Below are positions 13,643 to 25,270 of a stretch of DNA of 64,000 nt, one piece after another. The notes beneath the pieces are model-generated. The model saw nothing but the letters and a program-made list of their open reading frames with translations. It had not been told where the DNA came from and did not search any database. Each line of letters starts with the position of its first letter. Position 1 is the stretch's first letter. The DNA is from Nectonema munidae (Eukaryota > Nematomorpha > Nectonematoida > Nectonematidae): assembly GCA_030549495.1 (NCBI GenBank), contig JAUIRK010000463.1:1-64000 (forward strand), read 5' to 3'. Position numbers and translations under genes: made by a program.

Positions 13643-14003
13643 AGCCACATTTTCAGTTTTGACACCAAAAATTAAAAATTATTTTTCTTTATTAAAAATT
13701 ATCAATATATTTTTTTATAAAACTTATTTTACTAATAGACAAACATACTGAGCTTGTTATTTATCAACAAGAAGTTATATGCGTGACTGTAGATGAGTGA
13801 TTTACAATACGCTTAATCCTCATGCTTCTTTACCACGCGTATTTATTCATGTTTGACATGATTCGTGCATCGCTAAATCAACTTCATTACATCTTGCGTA
13901 AACCGATTTGTTACTATCGCGTGTAGTACACAGAGATAGAGTCCGATCTGAATATTTTTCACAAATCAGATGCAAATATGGCCTTCTTTATTTTTATATC
14001 ATA

Positions 14004-14168
14004 ACTTGCGAATACATACCAATCTAAAAATTTAGAACATCTTTTATACTTTGATCTTCAACTCAAAGAGAGGGTCAAGAGTAAAACTTGCGAATACATA
14101 CCACATATAACAATTAACAGTAACTTTTATACTTTTGATCTTCAACTCAAAGACAGGGTAAAGAGTAA
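14004..14168 (+). repeat. Two-copy tandem duplication of about 82 bp
   Basis: Both units start at TTGCGAATACATACCA and share TTTGATCTTCAACTCAAAGA and AGAGTAAA at their ends, with a diverged middle. It lies in CNG intron 1. Confidence 0.8.
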
Positions 14169-14866
14169 ATGCCTCCTAAATTCTAACCTTGATATATAGC
14201 TATATTATAAAACTTATACAACTCTGTTCCCCCATTCGTTTCTCTCTTTGCTTGAGACATTGGATAAATGGTCGTATGTAAATTTAAAAAAATTGGCTTA
14301 AAACTAAAACACTAAATTAGAAGTAACTATCTCTAACTTTAAGCATATAACTCTATAAAAATATCTATATAAATCTTTTCTAAATTTACATCTAACATCT
14401 AAAAGCAAAATTGTATATCTAAAAAGTTATGAAAACATCTAAATATAGATATTTTTAATTTAAATTGGCAACTCTGGTTCATTGCATCACCGTCAAAATA
14501 AAAGTTCTCATGATAACCGAGTTCAGGAATAACACTATCTGACGCCAAGTAAATGAACAGGACAGCACCCAAACAGCAATGCATCAACATACAAGTGTTT
14601 CTTCAGAAAACTTTCTTTCAAATTGTCCCTGATCCCGCTAAATTTTTTTTATCTGGGGGCCTACTTCAACCCCATTGGTAAGACGTGTTTTAGACCAAAG
14701 TATCGTATGGCATCCATATCAATTTCATTAAATCTCTGCTTCCATAACCAACTCGTAGTATGTTCAGAAGAGTGCTCATTTAAATTAACTGCATTGTTCA
14801 TGAAAATGAATGGAGCGAAAAGAGAATAAAACTGAGCTATATTTTGAGGATTGTTGCAAATTTAAG

Positions 14867-15161
14867 GATATCTGGAAAACGGCTTACTTATCACCGATCA
14901 CAAGAAACTCGCTAAAAATTATGCCAAGAAGTTGCAATTCAAGCTCGACATCCTAGCCTCCCTCCCTCTAGAATACTTCAACATGCGCAGGAAAGTGGCA
15001 TACCTGCGCTTGAACAAACTGATCAAGGTCTATCGCGTGGACGAGTTCATCTCAGCTTCCTCCGCCAGAACCAACTTCCCTAACATTTTCAGAATTTTCG
15101 TGCTACTCGTGCAAATGGTGATTATTATTCACTGGAATGGCTGTTTCTACTACATCATAAG
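14867..15161 (+). CDS. CNG channel, exon with S3-S5
   Basis: Acceptor TTTAAG/GATATC; donor ATAAG/GTAAGC. The split codons join in frame to 10751 (G+GA gives Gly). The 97 codons read GYLENGLLITDHKKL, then the S3 start LQFKLDILASLPLEYF, the S4 region with LRLNKLIKVYRVDEF, and S5 in FPNIFRIF through IIIHWNGCFYYII. These match CNG alpha subunits segment by segment. The exon ends with AG, leaving a codon to be completed by C from either terminal exon (20681 or 24156); both give Ser. S4 keeps only a few basic residues, as expected for weakly voltage-dependent CNG channels. Confidence 0.93.
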
Positions 15162-16111
15162 GTAAGCACGTGTTTGAACTCTAGCCCTTGTCGTAGTGTG
15201 TGAAATAGGTATTATGGTGACGCAGCAAAAAATGTAAAACAAACCCTTTCGCCAAATTCATTTGTAATTCAGGACACAATTCAATTTCTGGTGGCATGGA
15301 AAACTAACATTTTATAAAAATGTCTACATCATAATTAGATAACTAATATAATTTATAATTAGGAAAACAAACATTTTGTAAAAATGTTTACAATATGTTT
15401 AGATTTAGTTTCTTTTTTATTTAGTCCAAAGAATTGTAAAATTTCCATTTTTTTCAAAAAATTGTTACAGAATTAAGTATAAACTAAATATCTTTTTAAA
15501 ATCAATTAAACAAATATCTATCAAAAAATAGGATAAGTCAAAAATAACTTCAAATTTTTTTTTTAATTTTTTTGTTTAATATTTTTTATAAAAGCTAAAA
15601 GTGGTTTACACGACATGAGAAATTCATCTACGTGTTAAATGTTTTTTAAAGTGCCATGAATGTTAAATATTCAAGTTTTTTATAATATAATAATTTTAAA
15701 GTGGACTCTTTACTTTTGTAGGGTGAGGTTAAGCTCGTGTAATGTAACACAAGAATCAATTTGTTAAAATAATTTAAAAAAAATGTATCACAGAAATAAA
15801 AAACTAACTAAATATACTAATTTAAAGAAAATATTTAAAATTGTGGTAAATTTGTTTAAAATAAAATTTAAAAAATGTAATGTATAGTTTTAGGTCTTTT
15901 TTATTTTCCTGAAACCATTCCTTTCTTTTATAAATAATAAAATTACTCACATATCATCATTCATCATAGAAAAAGCAGACAAGAAGTGATTTGAAAAAAA
16001 AATAACAATCAAAAAATCGTCTCTCTTAGTTATAAAATAATTTGTTTGTTTGATAGAAAAATCATTTTACATATTTCAGGAGATCGAATATTATGTCAAT
16101 AATATAGACGT
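15162..16111 (+). other. CNG intron 2, first part
   Basis: AT-rich intron sequence with long A and T runs. No gene or named repeat seen before the element cluster at 16112. Confidence 0.6.
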
Positions 16112-16115
16112 TTAA

Positions 16116-16357
16116 CCCTTTGAGGCATGAGTTTTCTATCGTCTGCTTTATTTCTCAATGAGTTTTAACCCATTTACGACCAATGTTCCTATTTTGGAAC
16201 ATAAGTAATTTCATCTTCGTCTGCTTTTTTCAATGATTTTGAATATAAATCGTCTGCGTTTTTTTTAGATATCGTCTGCTTTGCTTGGTCTTAAATGGGT
16301 TAATATAAATTAAGCAGACGATTTTTGGGCACTAGTGTCCCATTGTGCCTGAAAGGG
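16116..16357. mobile_element. TTAA-flanked miniature element (family B), split by a second element
   Basis: TTAA at 16112-16115 and 16358-16361, with ends CCCTTTGAGGCA and TGCCTGAAAGGG as an imperfect inverted repeat. Its own sequence is interrupted at a TTAA by the family C element at 16169-16299. Removing that and one TTAA leaves an element of about 107 bp. It carries ATCGTCTGC on one side and GCAGACGAT on the other. Family B must be older than the family C insertion. Confidence 0.85.
16169..16299 (+). mobile_element. TTAA-flanked miniature element, family C, nested
   Basis: 131 bp between TTAA at 16165-16168 and 16300-16303. Ends CCCATTTACGACCAA and TTGGTCTTAAATGGG. Close copy of 10087-10215. 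It is inserted into the family B element. Confidence 0.9.
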
Positions 16358-16369
16358 TTAACGTTTTAA

Positions 16370-16497
16370 CCCGTTAACGACCAGAATAATCAGACGATAT
16401 CTAATGTAAAGCAGAAGATTTGTATTAAAGAGCTTTGATAAATGCAGACGATTTTATTTTTGTAAAGTCGACTATAGTCGACATGGGCGTTAACGTT
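16370..16497 (+). mobile_element. TTAA-flanked miniature element, family A
   Basis: 128 bp between TTAA at 16366-16369 and 16498-16501. Close copy of 8293-8421. It starts only 8 bp after the family B element ends, giving three such elements in under 400 bp. Confidence 0.88.
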
Positions 16498-17016
16498 TTA
16501 ATGGGGAGTTTATTAAACTCAAATCTTCAAATGAATACTTATTTTCAAATGAGTTTTTATATAAAGCATATGATTTTGATTTTATTGGATACTCGAGATC
16601 AATTAGGTATGAAAGGGTAGATTTAAAGTCGGAACATTTTTTATGTAAGAACCAGTATGACAAAATATAATTGAAAATGAGAAATTGTATACAATTTTTT
16701 AAACAATGAAGATAAAAATAAGACGTATTATGTTAAATTTCGGAATTAATTTTTTTGCGGCGACAAACTAGGAGGCACTGTGTCCATAGTCTCAGAAGGA
16801 GCACTGTTGTTAGTATTATTGAAACGAATCAAAAGTTATCTCTTTCCCAATATGTCATAAAGTAAACACTTTGATGAGCACAATTTAAGCAGACGGTTTT
16901 TACTTCTTGCGAAGCGGGTGCGATAGTTGTCCTCAAAACGTTGATAAAAGGATGTAACTTTTTAACGGAAGCCCACAAAACTCTAAGCGTTTGAAGACCC
17001 ATGTAATACTATATGT

Positions 17017-19336
17017 CAGGCATGTCCAACCTTTTTCTGCTTGGTTCGACTTTTTTTCAAAAAAAATTCAGCGATTTACTCGAAAAATATATAAAGGAGT
17101 GGCAATTTTTTTGAATTAAAACACGTAAACATTTTATTAAAACGATAATGAACATAATATTGTACGAAAATTTTAAACTATGACATGAAAAGAAACAAAA
17201 AAACAAAAAATCAATATTTTTTTGAAAACACCTGAATTTGCATTTTTTTCAACAAGTTTTTCAATATTTGGATTTTGAGTTGTCAGTGCTATTTTCAAGC
17301 AGGAATTCAAATGATCATTTGTCAGTTTTGATCTGTTTTTAGTTTTAATGATATTCATAATAGAAAAAGTGGATTCACACAAATATGTGGAACCAAAAAA
17401 TGCCGGAAAAGTAGCGTATATTTTCCAAATACTCGGGTATTTAGTTTTCTGAATGTACTTTTTGAAATCAGATTCCTTCAGCAATGTTTTCAAAGTTAAG
17501 TTGCATTTGAAAGTGATTAGTTCGTCCTCCAAGTCAGCTAGACTCTTGAAATTAAACTTGTTTTTAAGATTGCTGGCCAAATTTTCAATATCAACTTCTT
17601 TATGAAAAGGATTGGATAAAAAAGTTTAAATGATTCGGAGTTCTTCAAAAGAAGCAAATCGTTTGTTAAACTCTTTCTGAAGTAAAAATAAACTTTCGAG
17701 ATATTTTTCAATAGAAACGTTCTTTTTATTTCTAATTTCATCCTTCAGAATTGAAAAGTGTTTGAAGTCTGTGCTTTTGAGTTGATTAACAGATTCAGCT
17801 TTTCATTGAAAGAATTAATATGCCCGAGCATATCCATTAGTGTTTTTTCTTTTCCTTGAAGTTGGAGATTCAATTCATTGAGTTTTTCCGTTATGTCACA
17901 GTAAAAAGCTAGATCACAACACCATTCATCATTACTAAGTTCAGGAATTGAAATACTTTTGGTTTCTAAAAATGTACGAACTTGCGGCAGAAGCTCTCTG
18001 AAGAAGAAGTTCATTTTTTTCTTCGCCACATTCTTCCAATAAAGCCCTAACTGTCGTCGTGATAAACTTTTTGATCTTATGTAATTGACTGTTTTGAAGG
18101 CCACATCCATTACATGATTGAATTTTAAAACTTTTGAGCATAAAACTTGATTGTGAATTATACAGTGATAAATAATCAGTAAATTTTGGAAAGCTTTCAT
18201 CATTTTTACAAAGAGCCATAAAACCACTTTTATTACCCACCATATCTGTAGTCAATGAAACTAACCTATTGAGTGGAAGGTTAGTCGATGAAACAAAAAA
18301 CTTGAATGAATCATAATATCCTCCCCTCTTGTTCTCTCTTTCATTGGAAAGATAGTCAACAGTTTTTCTTTTGTTGACATATCTTCGAAAACCATCCTGA
18401 TGAATATGCATAACTGTGCAGTACCAACGAAATCAGTTGACTCATCCAATTGAAGAGAGAACACTACACACTTTTCAATTTTTTTTTTAAATTCGGTCGA
18501 TATCATCGCCAATGTCTTCGGTCCTTCTCATGATTGTGTTTCTTGACAGTGACATATTTTTAATATTTGTTATAATCTCGAACTTGTTTTTCATATTTTG
18601 GAAAAGAACTTCACCAGCTTCGATAAACGCTTCTTTAACTATTTCTCCATCATTGAATGAATTATTATTATTCTTAGTCAGAACTTGAGCTACTTTGAAA
18701 GAAGCAAATAGGGCAGATTTTGAAAAATATTGTAATTAAATATCACTACAAATAACTTATTTAAAAACAAATTGAATATTTTTTCAATAAAAAAATTTTT
18801 TTAAATAGAAGAATTTTTTTAAGTAAATAAATAATTAAAACTTTTTTAAAAAAATTCGTTCATTAAAATTAAAATAAGAAAATTTATTTTTTAAATTATT
18901 TGATTATTAATACCTGATAAATATTCAAATATATCATTGAAATTGTTTACAATGTTTCATAGATATTAATTTTCTTTCATCTACTTTTTGCTAAATTTCG
19001 TTCAGTTTGAACAGTTTGAGAAGTAATTAGGTTTGAAGGTTATCATTTTAAACATAAAATATTTAAAATTTTGCTCATTTGATTGATAAATATTTGTGTG
19101 AAAAATAAAAAATGAAATGAGTATATTCGTTCATCTTGTGCTACATGACGAAAACGGATGAGTGCTTAGAAAGTCGAATATGTTCTTCAATTAAATCATT
19201 ATGAAATTTTTTGAAAAAAAATATTTTTAAATAAAATTTTCGTTTATATAAAAATTTTCATAAAACATCCCGCGATCTACCTAAAGTCCTTTCACGATCG
19301 ACTGGTAGATCGCAATCGACGTCTTGGACATCTCTG
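17017..19336 (-). mobile_element. hAT transposon, decayed, with intact ends
   Basis: Terminal inverted repeats CAGGCATGTCCAA and TTGGACATCTCTG. Target duplication CTATATGT (17009-17016) and CTATATGC (19337-19344), one mismatch. Length 2320 bp, transposase on the minus strand. It lies in CNG intron 2, opposite in sense to the channel. Confidence 0.95.
17173..18725 (-). pseudogene. hAT transposase remnant (ZBED5/SCAND3/EPM2AIP1-like group)
   Basis: Successive reading frames, displaced by several frameshifts, follow the RNase-H-like hAT transposase. The 5' part has FNDGEIVKEAFIEAGEVL and LSRNTIMRRTEDIGDDI. Next comes FSLQLDESTDFVGTAQL, containing the DESTD segment in which the first catalytic Asp usually lies. 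The C-terminal hAT dimerisation region reads TFPAFFGSTYLCESTFSIMN followed by IKTKNRSKLTNDHL. The N-terminal BED zinc finger was not seen. At least four frame changes are needed, so it is non-functional. Similar transposases have been domesticated in vertebrates, but here the ends and target duplication mark a plain insertion. Confidence 0.92.
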
Positions 19337-19344
19337 CTATATGC

Positions 19345-19808
19345 TATAAATGAGTCTTGGTGTTTCGTTGATTTTTACTGCCCAAAGCAAAAAAGTAATC
19401 TATGTATTTAATATGAATATTTCATTATTTTTAGGTTTAAAAAACATATATATTTTAGTTCGTTAATTAGTATTATTGAAACATATAATGGTATTAGCAG
19501 TATCGCATTATAGTAGAAGAAGAAATTTATTTACAAATTCGATACACACATAAGTCATTATGATTTATAGGTAGCGTAATTCAAAAGAAAAAAAAGAAAA
19601 GAAAAATCTTTAGCAAAAAAGTTTGAATAATGTTATGTAGAATAATATTAGGAGAACAATATTAAAAATTGAGTGGAGACACATGCAAGCGGATGTATTT
19701 CCAAAGGTTTATGAAAACCGCTTCAGGAAAAATACACCATCAAAAAGACAAGGAGATTAAAAAGCAAATAGAGCATCAGGATGAAATGAGTACATGAAAT
19801 ATCATTAG
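19345..19808 (+). other. CNG intron 2, unannotated part
   Basis: AT- and A-rich intron filler, with an AAAGAAAAAA-type tract near 19584-19605. Nothing else recognised. Confidence 0.5.
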
Positions 19809-20435
19809 CTAATTATTTTGACAAATATAGCAATTAACAACATCACAAGTTGTTTTTTCTCTATATGAAGAAATGAACCAATCTTTCATGATGAGTTTCA
19901 TTTTCTTTACTGAAGAGCAACTTTCTGCTATGAAGCTTCTGTATTTTTCGTAAAAACAAACAACTTTGTATCTTATTGAAAGCTTAGAAGCTTCAAGTCT
20001 GAAATGCGGTTTATCTAGATTCATAACATTTCTGAAAAAATAGGAAGGTTTTGAAGTGAAAAGTATAATATTTTGAAAATGATTATGCGAAGAGTTCAAA
20101 TTGGAGAGGATAAATATTCCAATTTTTTGGGTATAAATGTCTTCCAACTTTAACAAGTCAAGTTTGACAAAGAGTTCAGTTGTGTGAGACATTTTTTTTG
20201 AATGGGTAACAATTCTGACAGCTTTTTTATACAAAACAATTAAGCGATGTAAATTACAGTGCCCAAAGTTGACCAAGCTGTAATAAAGATGAGGAAGAAA
20301 GAGAGTTTTTAGTAATATCAGAAGAACTTTAGTTGGAAAGAGCTTTCTGGTATGAGCTAATATACCATTTATTTTAACTGCAGGCAGAATACCGTTCTGA
20401 TGAACTAGAAAAGCATAGCATGAACACAAGGTAAG
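19809..20435 (-). pseudogene. LINE 3'-end fragment: C-terminal end of reverse transcriptase
   Basis: A 206-codon open frame with the post-RT region of jockey/CR1-like non-LTR retrotransposons: KLFPTKVLLILLKTLFLPHL, YYSLVNFGHCNLHRLIVLYK, KAVRIVTHSKKMSHTTELF and KLDLLKLEDIYTQKIGIFIL. Later comes the usual SIRYKV segment and a short C-terminus. The catalytic RT part is absent, so this is a 5'-truncated insertion in the opposite sense to the channel. The open frame suggests it is fairly young, or is conserved by chance. Confidence 0.85.
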
Positions 20436-20680
20436 ATTGCCATTTTGGTTTTACTATAAGTTTTGAGATCATCTAGCCTTTTAGAAAAGAAAGTTTTAAA
20501 TCACTGTTTCTCAGCGATTTGGAACAGAATTTTGGAAAATAATCGTCTGCTCTATAATTTCATATATTTATTAAAGCAGAATATATTTATTTCTTGATTT
20601 AAGGAAATTTATTACTTTTTCTTAAAGTTTTTCTTTTAGATAGGAAATCAGTAAATTCTCTTATTATTACTATTTAACAG

Positions 20681-21707
20681 CGAGTGGATAGGCTTGGGAT
20701 CGGATGGTTGGGTGTATCAAGATGACAATATTCCTGAATGGTCGTCGCTTTCCCGCAAATACCTGCATTCAATCTACTGGTCCACGCTAACTCTACTAAC
20801 GATAGGAGAAACGCCGGATCCAACCATCTTGCTTGAATTCGTAATCGTCGCATTCGACTTTTTACTCGGAGTTTTATTTCTTGCGATCATCGTGGGCGCG
20901 ATTAGTTCATCTGTTCAGAACATGAAAGTGAAATCTACTAAAAAGCGAGAAAAATTGAATCTGATCAAGGATTACATGTCCTACAATAAAGTGAGTTTGA
21001 AAGTGCAAAACAAAGTTATAAGCTGGTTCGAACATCAATCAAAGCATGGTGTGGATGATGATGAAGTTTTGAGTGTGTTGCCGGATCGCTTGAAATCTGA
21101 AATAGCGATGAACATCCACTTGTCCACGCTTAAGAAAGTGGCCATTTTCAAAGATTTGGAGTATGGCATTTTGAATGACCTGGTCATCAAGTTGAAGTTG
21201 CAGATATTTTGTCCTGGCGACTACATCTGCCGCAAAGGCGACATTGGAAAGGAGATGTACATATTAAAGAGTGGCTCTTTGGCAGTTGTCAGCGATGATG
21301 GAAACACTATTTTCGCGAGGATAGAAAAAGGTTCGGTGTTTGGAGAGTTGAGCATACTGAATATCAAAGGAAACAAGCAGGGAAATAGGAGATCTGCAAA
21401 CATCAAATCTATCGGCTATGCAGACGTCTTCTGCTTATCGAAAGATGATTTGTGGTCGGTTTTGATGGATTATCCTGCAGCTAAAGAAATTTTAATAGAA
21501 AAAGGCAAAGAAATTCTCAGGAAAGATGGCTTGTTGGAAGAAACTTCTGAAATAAGCAAGGAAGAATCCTTGAAGGAAGAAAAAATGAAAAAATTGGAAG
21601 AAAATTTTGAAGTGTTGCAAACGAAGTTTAGCCTGATTTTATTGGAATATGAAAGATATTATAATCAGGTTTTGAATAGAATCATTCAAATAAAGAGAAA
21701 TGACTAA
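20681..21707 (+). CDS. CNG channel, alternative terminal exon 3A (pore to C-terminus)
   Basis: Acceptor TATTTAACAG/C; the C completes the codon AG/C (Ser) left by 15161. The 341 codons to the stop run as follows: outer pore SEWIGLGSDGWVYQDD, pore helix and filter YWSTLTLLTIGETP with the conserved filter Glu (about residues 33-46), S6 to about residue 75, the C-linker, the cyclic-nucleotide-binding domain with GDYICRKGDIGKEMYILK, FGELSILN and GNRRSANIKS, a C-helix ILRKDGLL, and a coiled tail like the CLZ trimerisation segment (KMKKLEENFEVLQTKF). The ligand-binding Arg-Thr of CNGA1 is Arg-Ser here, keeping the hydroxyl. S6 is unusual: LAIIVGAISSSVQNM instead of the near-invariant ATIVGNVGSM. 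Poly(A) signals follow at 21795. Confidence 0.93.
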
Positions 21708-21794
21708 ATTATTCTTCTTTTTTAATGAAAAGTGCATAAAAATTAGGAATATTATATTGATTAGCTCTAACAAAAGGATATTTTATATACTACA

Positions 21795-21805
21795 AATAAA
21801 ATAAA
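21795..21805 (+). terminator. Poly(A) signal for CNG exon 3A
   Basis: Two overlapping AATAAA hexamers about 90 bp after the exon 3A stop, in a plausible position for 3' end formation of the exon 3A transcript. Confidence 0.55.
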
Positions 21806-24155
21806 CACGTTATCGAATTTAATACAGTGAGAAGTCGTGACTAAATTTTATAGCTCCAGCTTTAGGATTTGAAACTTGGAACGCGATAAAATCCATTACT
21901 TATATCCGGTTTCAATGCCTTAGAAAAACATTATATATTCTAGTAAACGTTATCCTTGCCTTATTATTGACGTTAGAATACGAAAAAAACTCTTTTGAGA
22001 GATGCTTGTAATTTGAATGGAATAAAAATGAGAAAATAAAAGAATGCCTCGAGTCTCATGTATATTTTCTTGAGAATCAAGAAACTTATAATCCATTGAA
22101 TTCTCAAAAAATCTAGACACAGAAACTCTAGTTGAAGTCAATACCTTTTTACTTGCGCGTTCAAGGTTCGAATGCGAAAATTTCATTTATCCCCGATTCC
22201 TAAGGTTTGCATACATTTAAGAACTGAGCTTCTTCTCTGCTGAACTGTAGAAGCAAATGAGCATTTTTATATAGAGATAAAAATATGCTCTATATAAGTA
22301 AATTGGATTAACGATTGTTAAAAAATTAAATTATGTGTTAAGTCCATAAAGTGTTTTCAATCATTGATCCTTGTGACTCTAAAAACCTTTAGGAAAGTAA
22401 GCATATAGACTACAACTTCGATATCAGAATGAAATTATTAGCCAATTGAGATTCCAAGAATCAAATTTTTAGAGAAAAGATTTTTAAAAAATAAGTGGTT
22501 TACAAATTTGTCGCCGTGGACCCCTAGTGCTTCGTAACAGCTTCCAAAGGTTTGATGAGAGAGCAGAGAGTCGGTTGAAAGTAAAATGCGCTATACTGAA
22601 GGAAAGCGTATTATCTTGCTAACTTTATTTTTGTTGTCTCCCACGACCTTACCAGAAAACAAATGATTTGATAGACAAATACATATAAATAAAATAACGG
22701 CGGAGTAAAGGAGAATGGTGTTTATATTTTTGAAAATAATCTTTGGCTATTTTCATAGAAGCGTTATATATTTATTTATCGAATAAACCGAAATGAAGAT
22801 TGATAAATTAATATAATTGAATCTCAAATTTTATATTGATTTTCTTTCTGGCTCCACTTTGGTTACACACAATCAACATTTAATAAATTATTTAAAGCCT
22901 TCATGTTCTTTGCATAGAAAGAGCTTTTGCCTAATTTAAAAAATTACAGAGACTACATTGAAATTTTTAATAATTAATGAAGACAATTTTCAAGAAGAAT
23001 AAATGTATAATTGAAATAAAATTTTATTCCACAACACAATGCATGGATAAAATGAAAGAATAAATAGGACAAATGTTTTCAGTTTTAATCATTTTATGAA
23101 AAAATATACAAAATAAATATATGACGTTTCCTCAGTATTATACATAGGGTAGATGTTGATAAGTTTATGTTTGAAAAGATTTTGACATTAAACAATGAGT
23201 TTACGAATAGGAGTGTTGTAATTAAAAATAATTTATTACAAATTTGTGATGATATTTTTATCTAAAATAAATAAACAAACAAATTCAGTAACGTAGACAG
23301 CAAAATGAAGACTTTATTGAGAAGTTAATGATTTGATTGATCAATTAGTTTATGATGTATCATCTATTAGATTTAACAATAGTTTATCATAAAACGACCA
23401 TTCGTCCTATTTTAAGCAGGACTGTCTCTTCGATAATTTGCACTAATTAAATCCTCATGAATCATGTAATGATTACTTTGAAGAAATCACAAATAAAGAT
23501 AATATTAAAAAATGCATTCCTTTGCACTAGTTTTAAATTGATCTCACTCCTATAATGCTAATTATGCCGCGTTTAAAATTATTTTAACTTTCTAAATGTT
23601 TGTTCCGCATTCATGATTGAAAAATGCGCACTCTAATACGCGGCTCAAACTAAAATTGCTGTAAGGGCCTGATAAAATATAACACCAGCCACATTTTTGT
23701 TCATCAAAAAAAGTATTCAATTAAATTTGAGAAATTTTTTATTTAGTAATGCTGATAAAATGCACATAAAATCTCAATTTATTCGGAAGATGTTGACAAA
23801 GCATTTTTATATCTACTTCTAGAAACTTTTTTAAAAGCTATATCACATTTCATGTCTATTACTTATAGCTGAAGCTCTTTAGAAAAGTTACTAAGATTAA
23901 AGAAAAAGGATAAAAATGAATTGAATTTTCGTTTTTTCATTAAATTTTTGTAAAAAGTGAAAACCAAAAAATAGAAATAAAAAGAAAATGAATATTTCAA
24001 ACAAAATATATTGATTTTATGCAAAAAAACATTTTATGGGCCAGATGAAATTATCTTGAGTTCTAGATTCAGCCCGAGAGGGGTATATTTGAGCCCAGCT
24101 TTCAATGTATCCTGAACAACAAAACATTTTCTCATCTTTTCCCATTCTGTTTTAG
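21806..24155 (+). other. Interval between the two CNG terminal exons
   Basis: AT-rich, no membrane-segment exon (S1-S5) and no recognisable repeat. Absence of an upstream channel half here argues that 24156 belongs to the same gene as 10513 and 14867. Confidence 0.6.
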
Positions 24156-25209
24156 CAAGAGTATTGGCTTGGGAACGGACTCGTGGGTGTATCAAAATGA
24201 CACTTTCGACGAATGGGACGACTTACTAACGAAGTACATTTACTGCTTCTACTGGTCAACGCTCACGTTAACGACAATCGGAGAAACTCCTGCTCCCGTT
24301 CAAGATGTGGAGTACGTGTTTGTGGTGGTGGACTTTTTGATCGGAGTGCTCATATTCGCCACAATCGTCGGAGAAGTTGGATCCATGATAACGAATGTGA
24401 ACGCTGAAAAATCTGAATTCCAAAGAAAGTTTGATTGTGTCAAGCAATACATTGAGTATAGAAAGGTGGATAAACCGTTAGAGAAGAGAATCTTGAAGTG
24501 GTTTGATTACCTAGCAACGAGCAAAAAGTCTCTCATAAACGAAGAAGTATTGACAAGTCTTCCAGATAGGTTAAAGATCGAAATAGCCATTAACGTACAC
24601 TACGAAACGTTGAAGAAGGTCAGTCTGTTTCAAGACTGCGAAGCCGGCTTGCTAGTAGAGTTGGTTTTGTGCTTAAAGCTTCAACTCTTCAGCCCCGGAG
24701 ATTACATATGCAGAAAAGGTGATGCAGGAAAGGAGATGTACATTCTGAAACGGGGTCTACTCGTTGTTATAACCGACGATGGCAGAACCATTAAGCTGAA
24801 AGACGGTGCAGTTTTTGGAGAGTTGAGCATCTTGAACATAGCTGGAAATAAGACGGGGAATAGACGAACAACGAGTATTCGCTCTCTCGGCTATTCCGAT
24901 GTATTCTGCTTATCCAAATACGACTTGTGGAAGGCGCTAGAAGAGTATCCAGACACAAAAGAAAAGTTGATTGCTAGAGGTAAAGCCATTCTACGAAAAG
25001 ACAACCTCTTAGATGAAAGTGTAGAAGATGATATTCTCAAAAACAGTGAAAGCGTTCCAGTCCGTCTAATTAGCCTGGAGTCAAATATGAAAAATATGTC
25101 TGGAAAATTGGACAGCATGCTTGATGAATTTGTCTCAACACTTTGCAATGTTAAACAAACTCTTTCTTCGCTGGAACAAAAGAATAAAGAAAGTAAAAAA
25201 GATTTGTAA
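24156..25209 (+). CDS. CNG channel, alternative terminal exon 3B (pore to C-terminus)
   Basis: Acceptor TCTGTTTTAG/C, same phase as exon 3A, so 15161 can splice to either. The 351 codons start SKSIGLGTDSWVYQND, very close to vertebrate CNGA subunits. They continue with pore YWSTLTLTTIGETPAP, a canonical S6 (DFLIGVLIFATIVGEVGSM), the C-linker, a cyclic-nucleotide-binding domain with GDYICRKGDAGKEMYILK, FGELSILN and GNRRTTSIRSLGYSDVF (Arg-Thr ligand pair kept), a C-helix ILRKDNLLD and a coiled tail. By eye it is roughly 55-60% identical to exon 3A. It is the more conventional of the two. The stop lies only 61 bp from the stop of the convergent CHAF1A gene. Confidence 0.95.
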
Positions 25210-25230
25210 AAGTGAAAAATAAGCCTAGCA

Positions 25231-25236
25231 TTTATT
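25231..25236 (-). terminator. Poly(A) signal for CHAF1A
   Basis: AATAAA on the minus strand about 35 bp past the CHAF1A stop. It lies 21 bp beyond the stop of the oppositely oriented CNG exon 3B. Confidence 0.55.
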
Positions 25237-25270
25237 AGTCAAGTGAGAGCTAAAATTCAAGAAAAAGAAA

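Larger units (their letters stand above)
10752..14866 (+). other. CNG intron 1, 4.1 kb
   Basis: GTAGGA donor, TTTAAG acceptor. It contains a tiny element at 11971-12076, a hAT-like element at 13069-13642 and a local tandem duplication at 14004-14168. The rest is AT-rich with no recognisable gene. Short open frames in it lack homology I can see. Confidence 0.8.
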
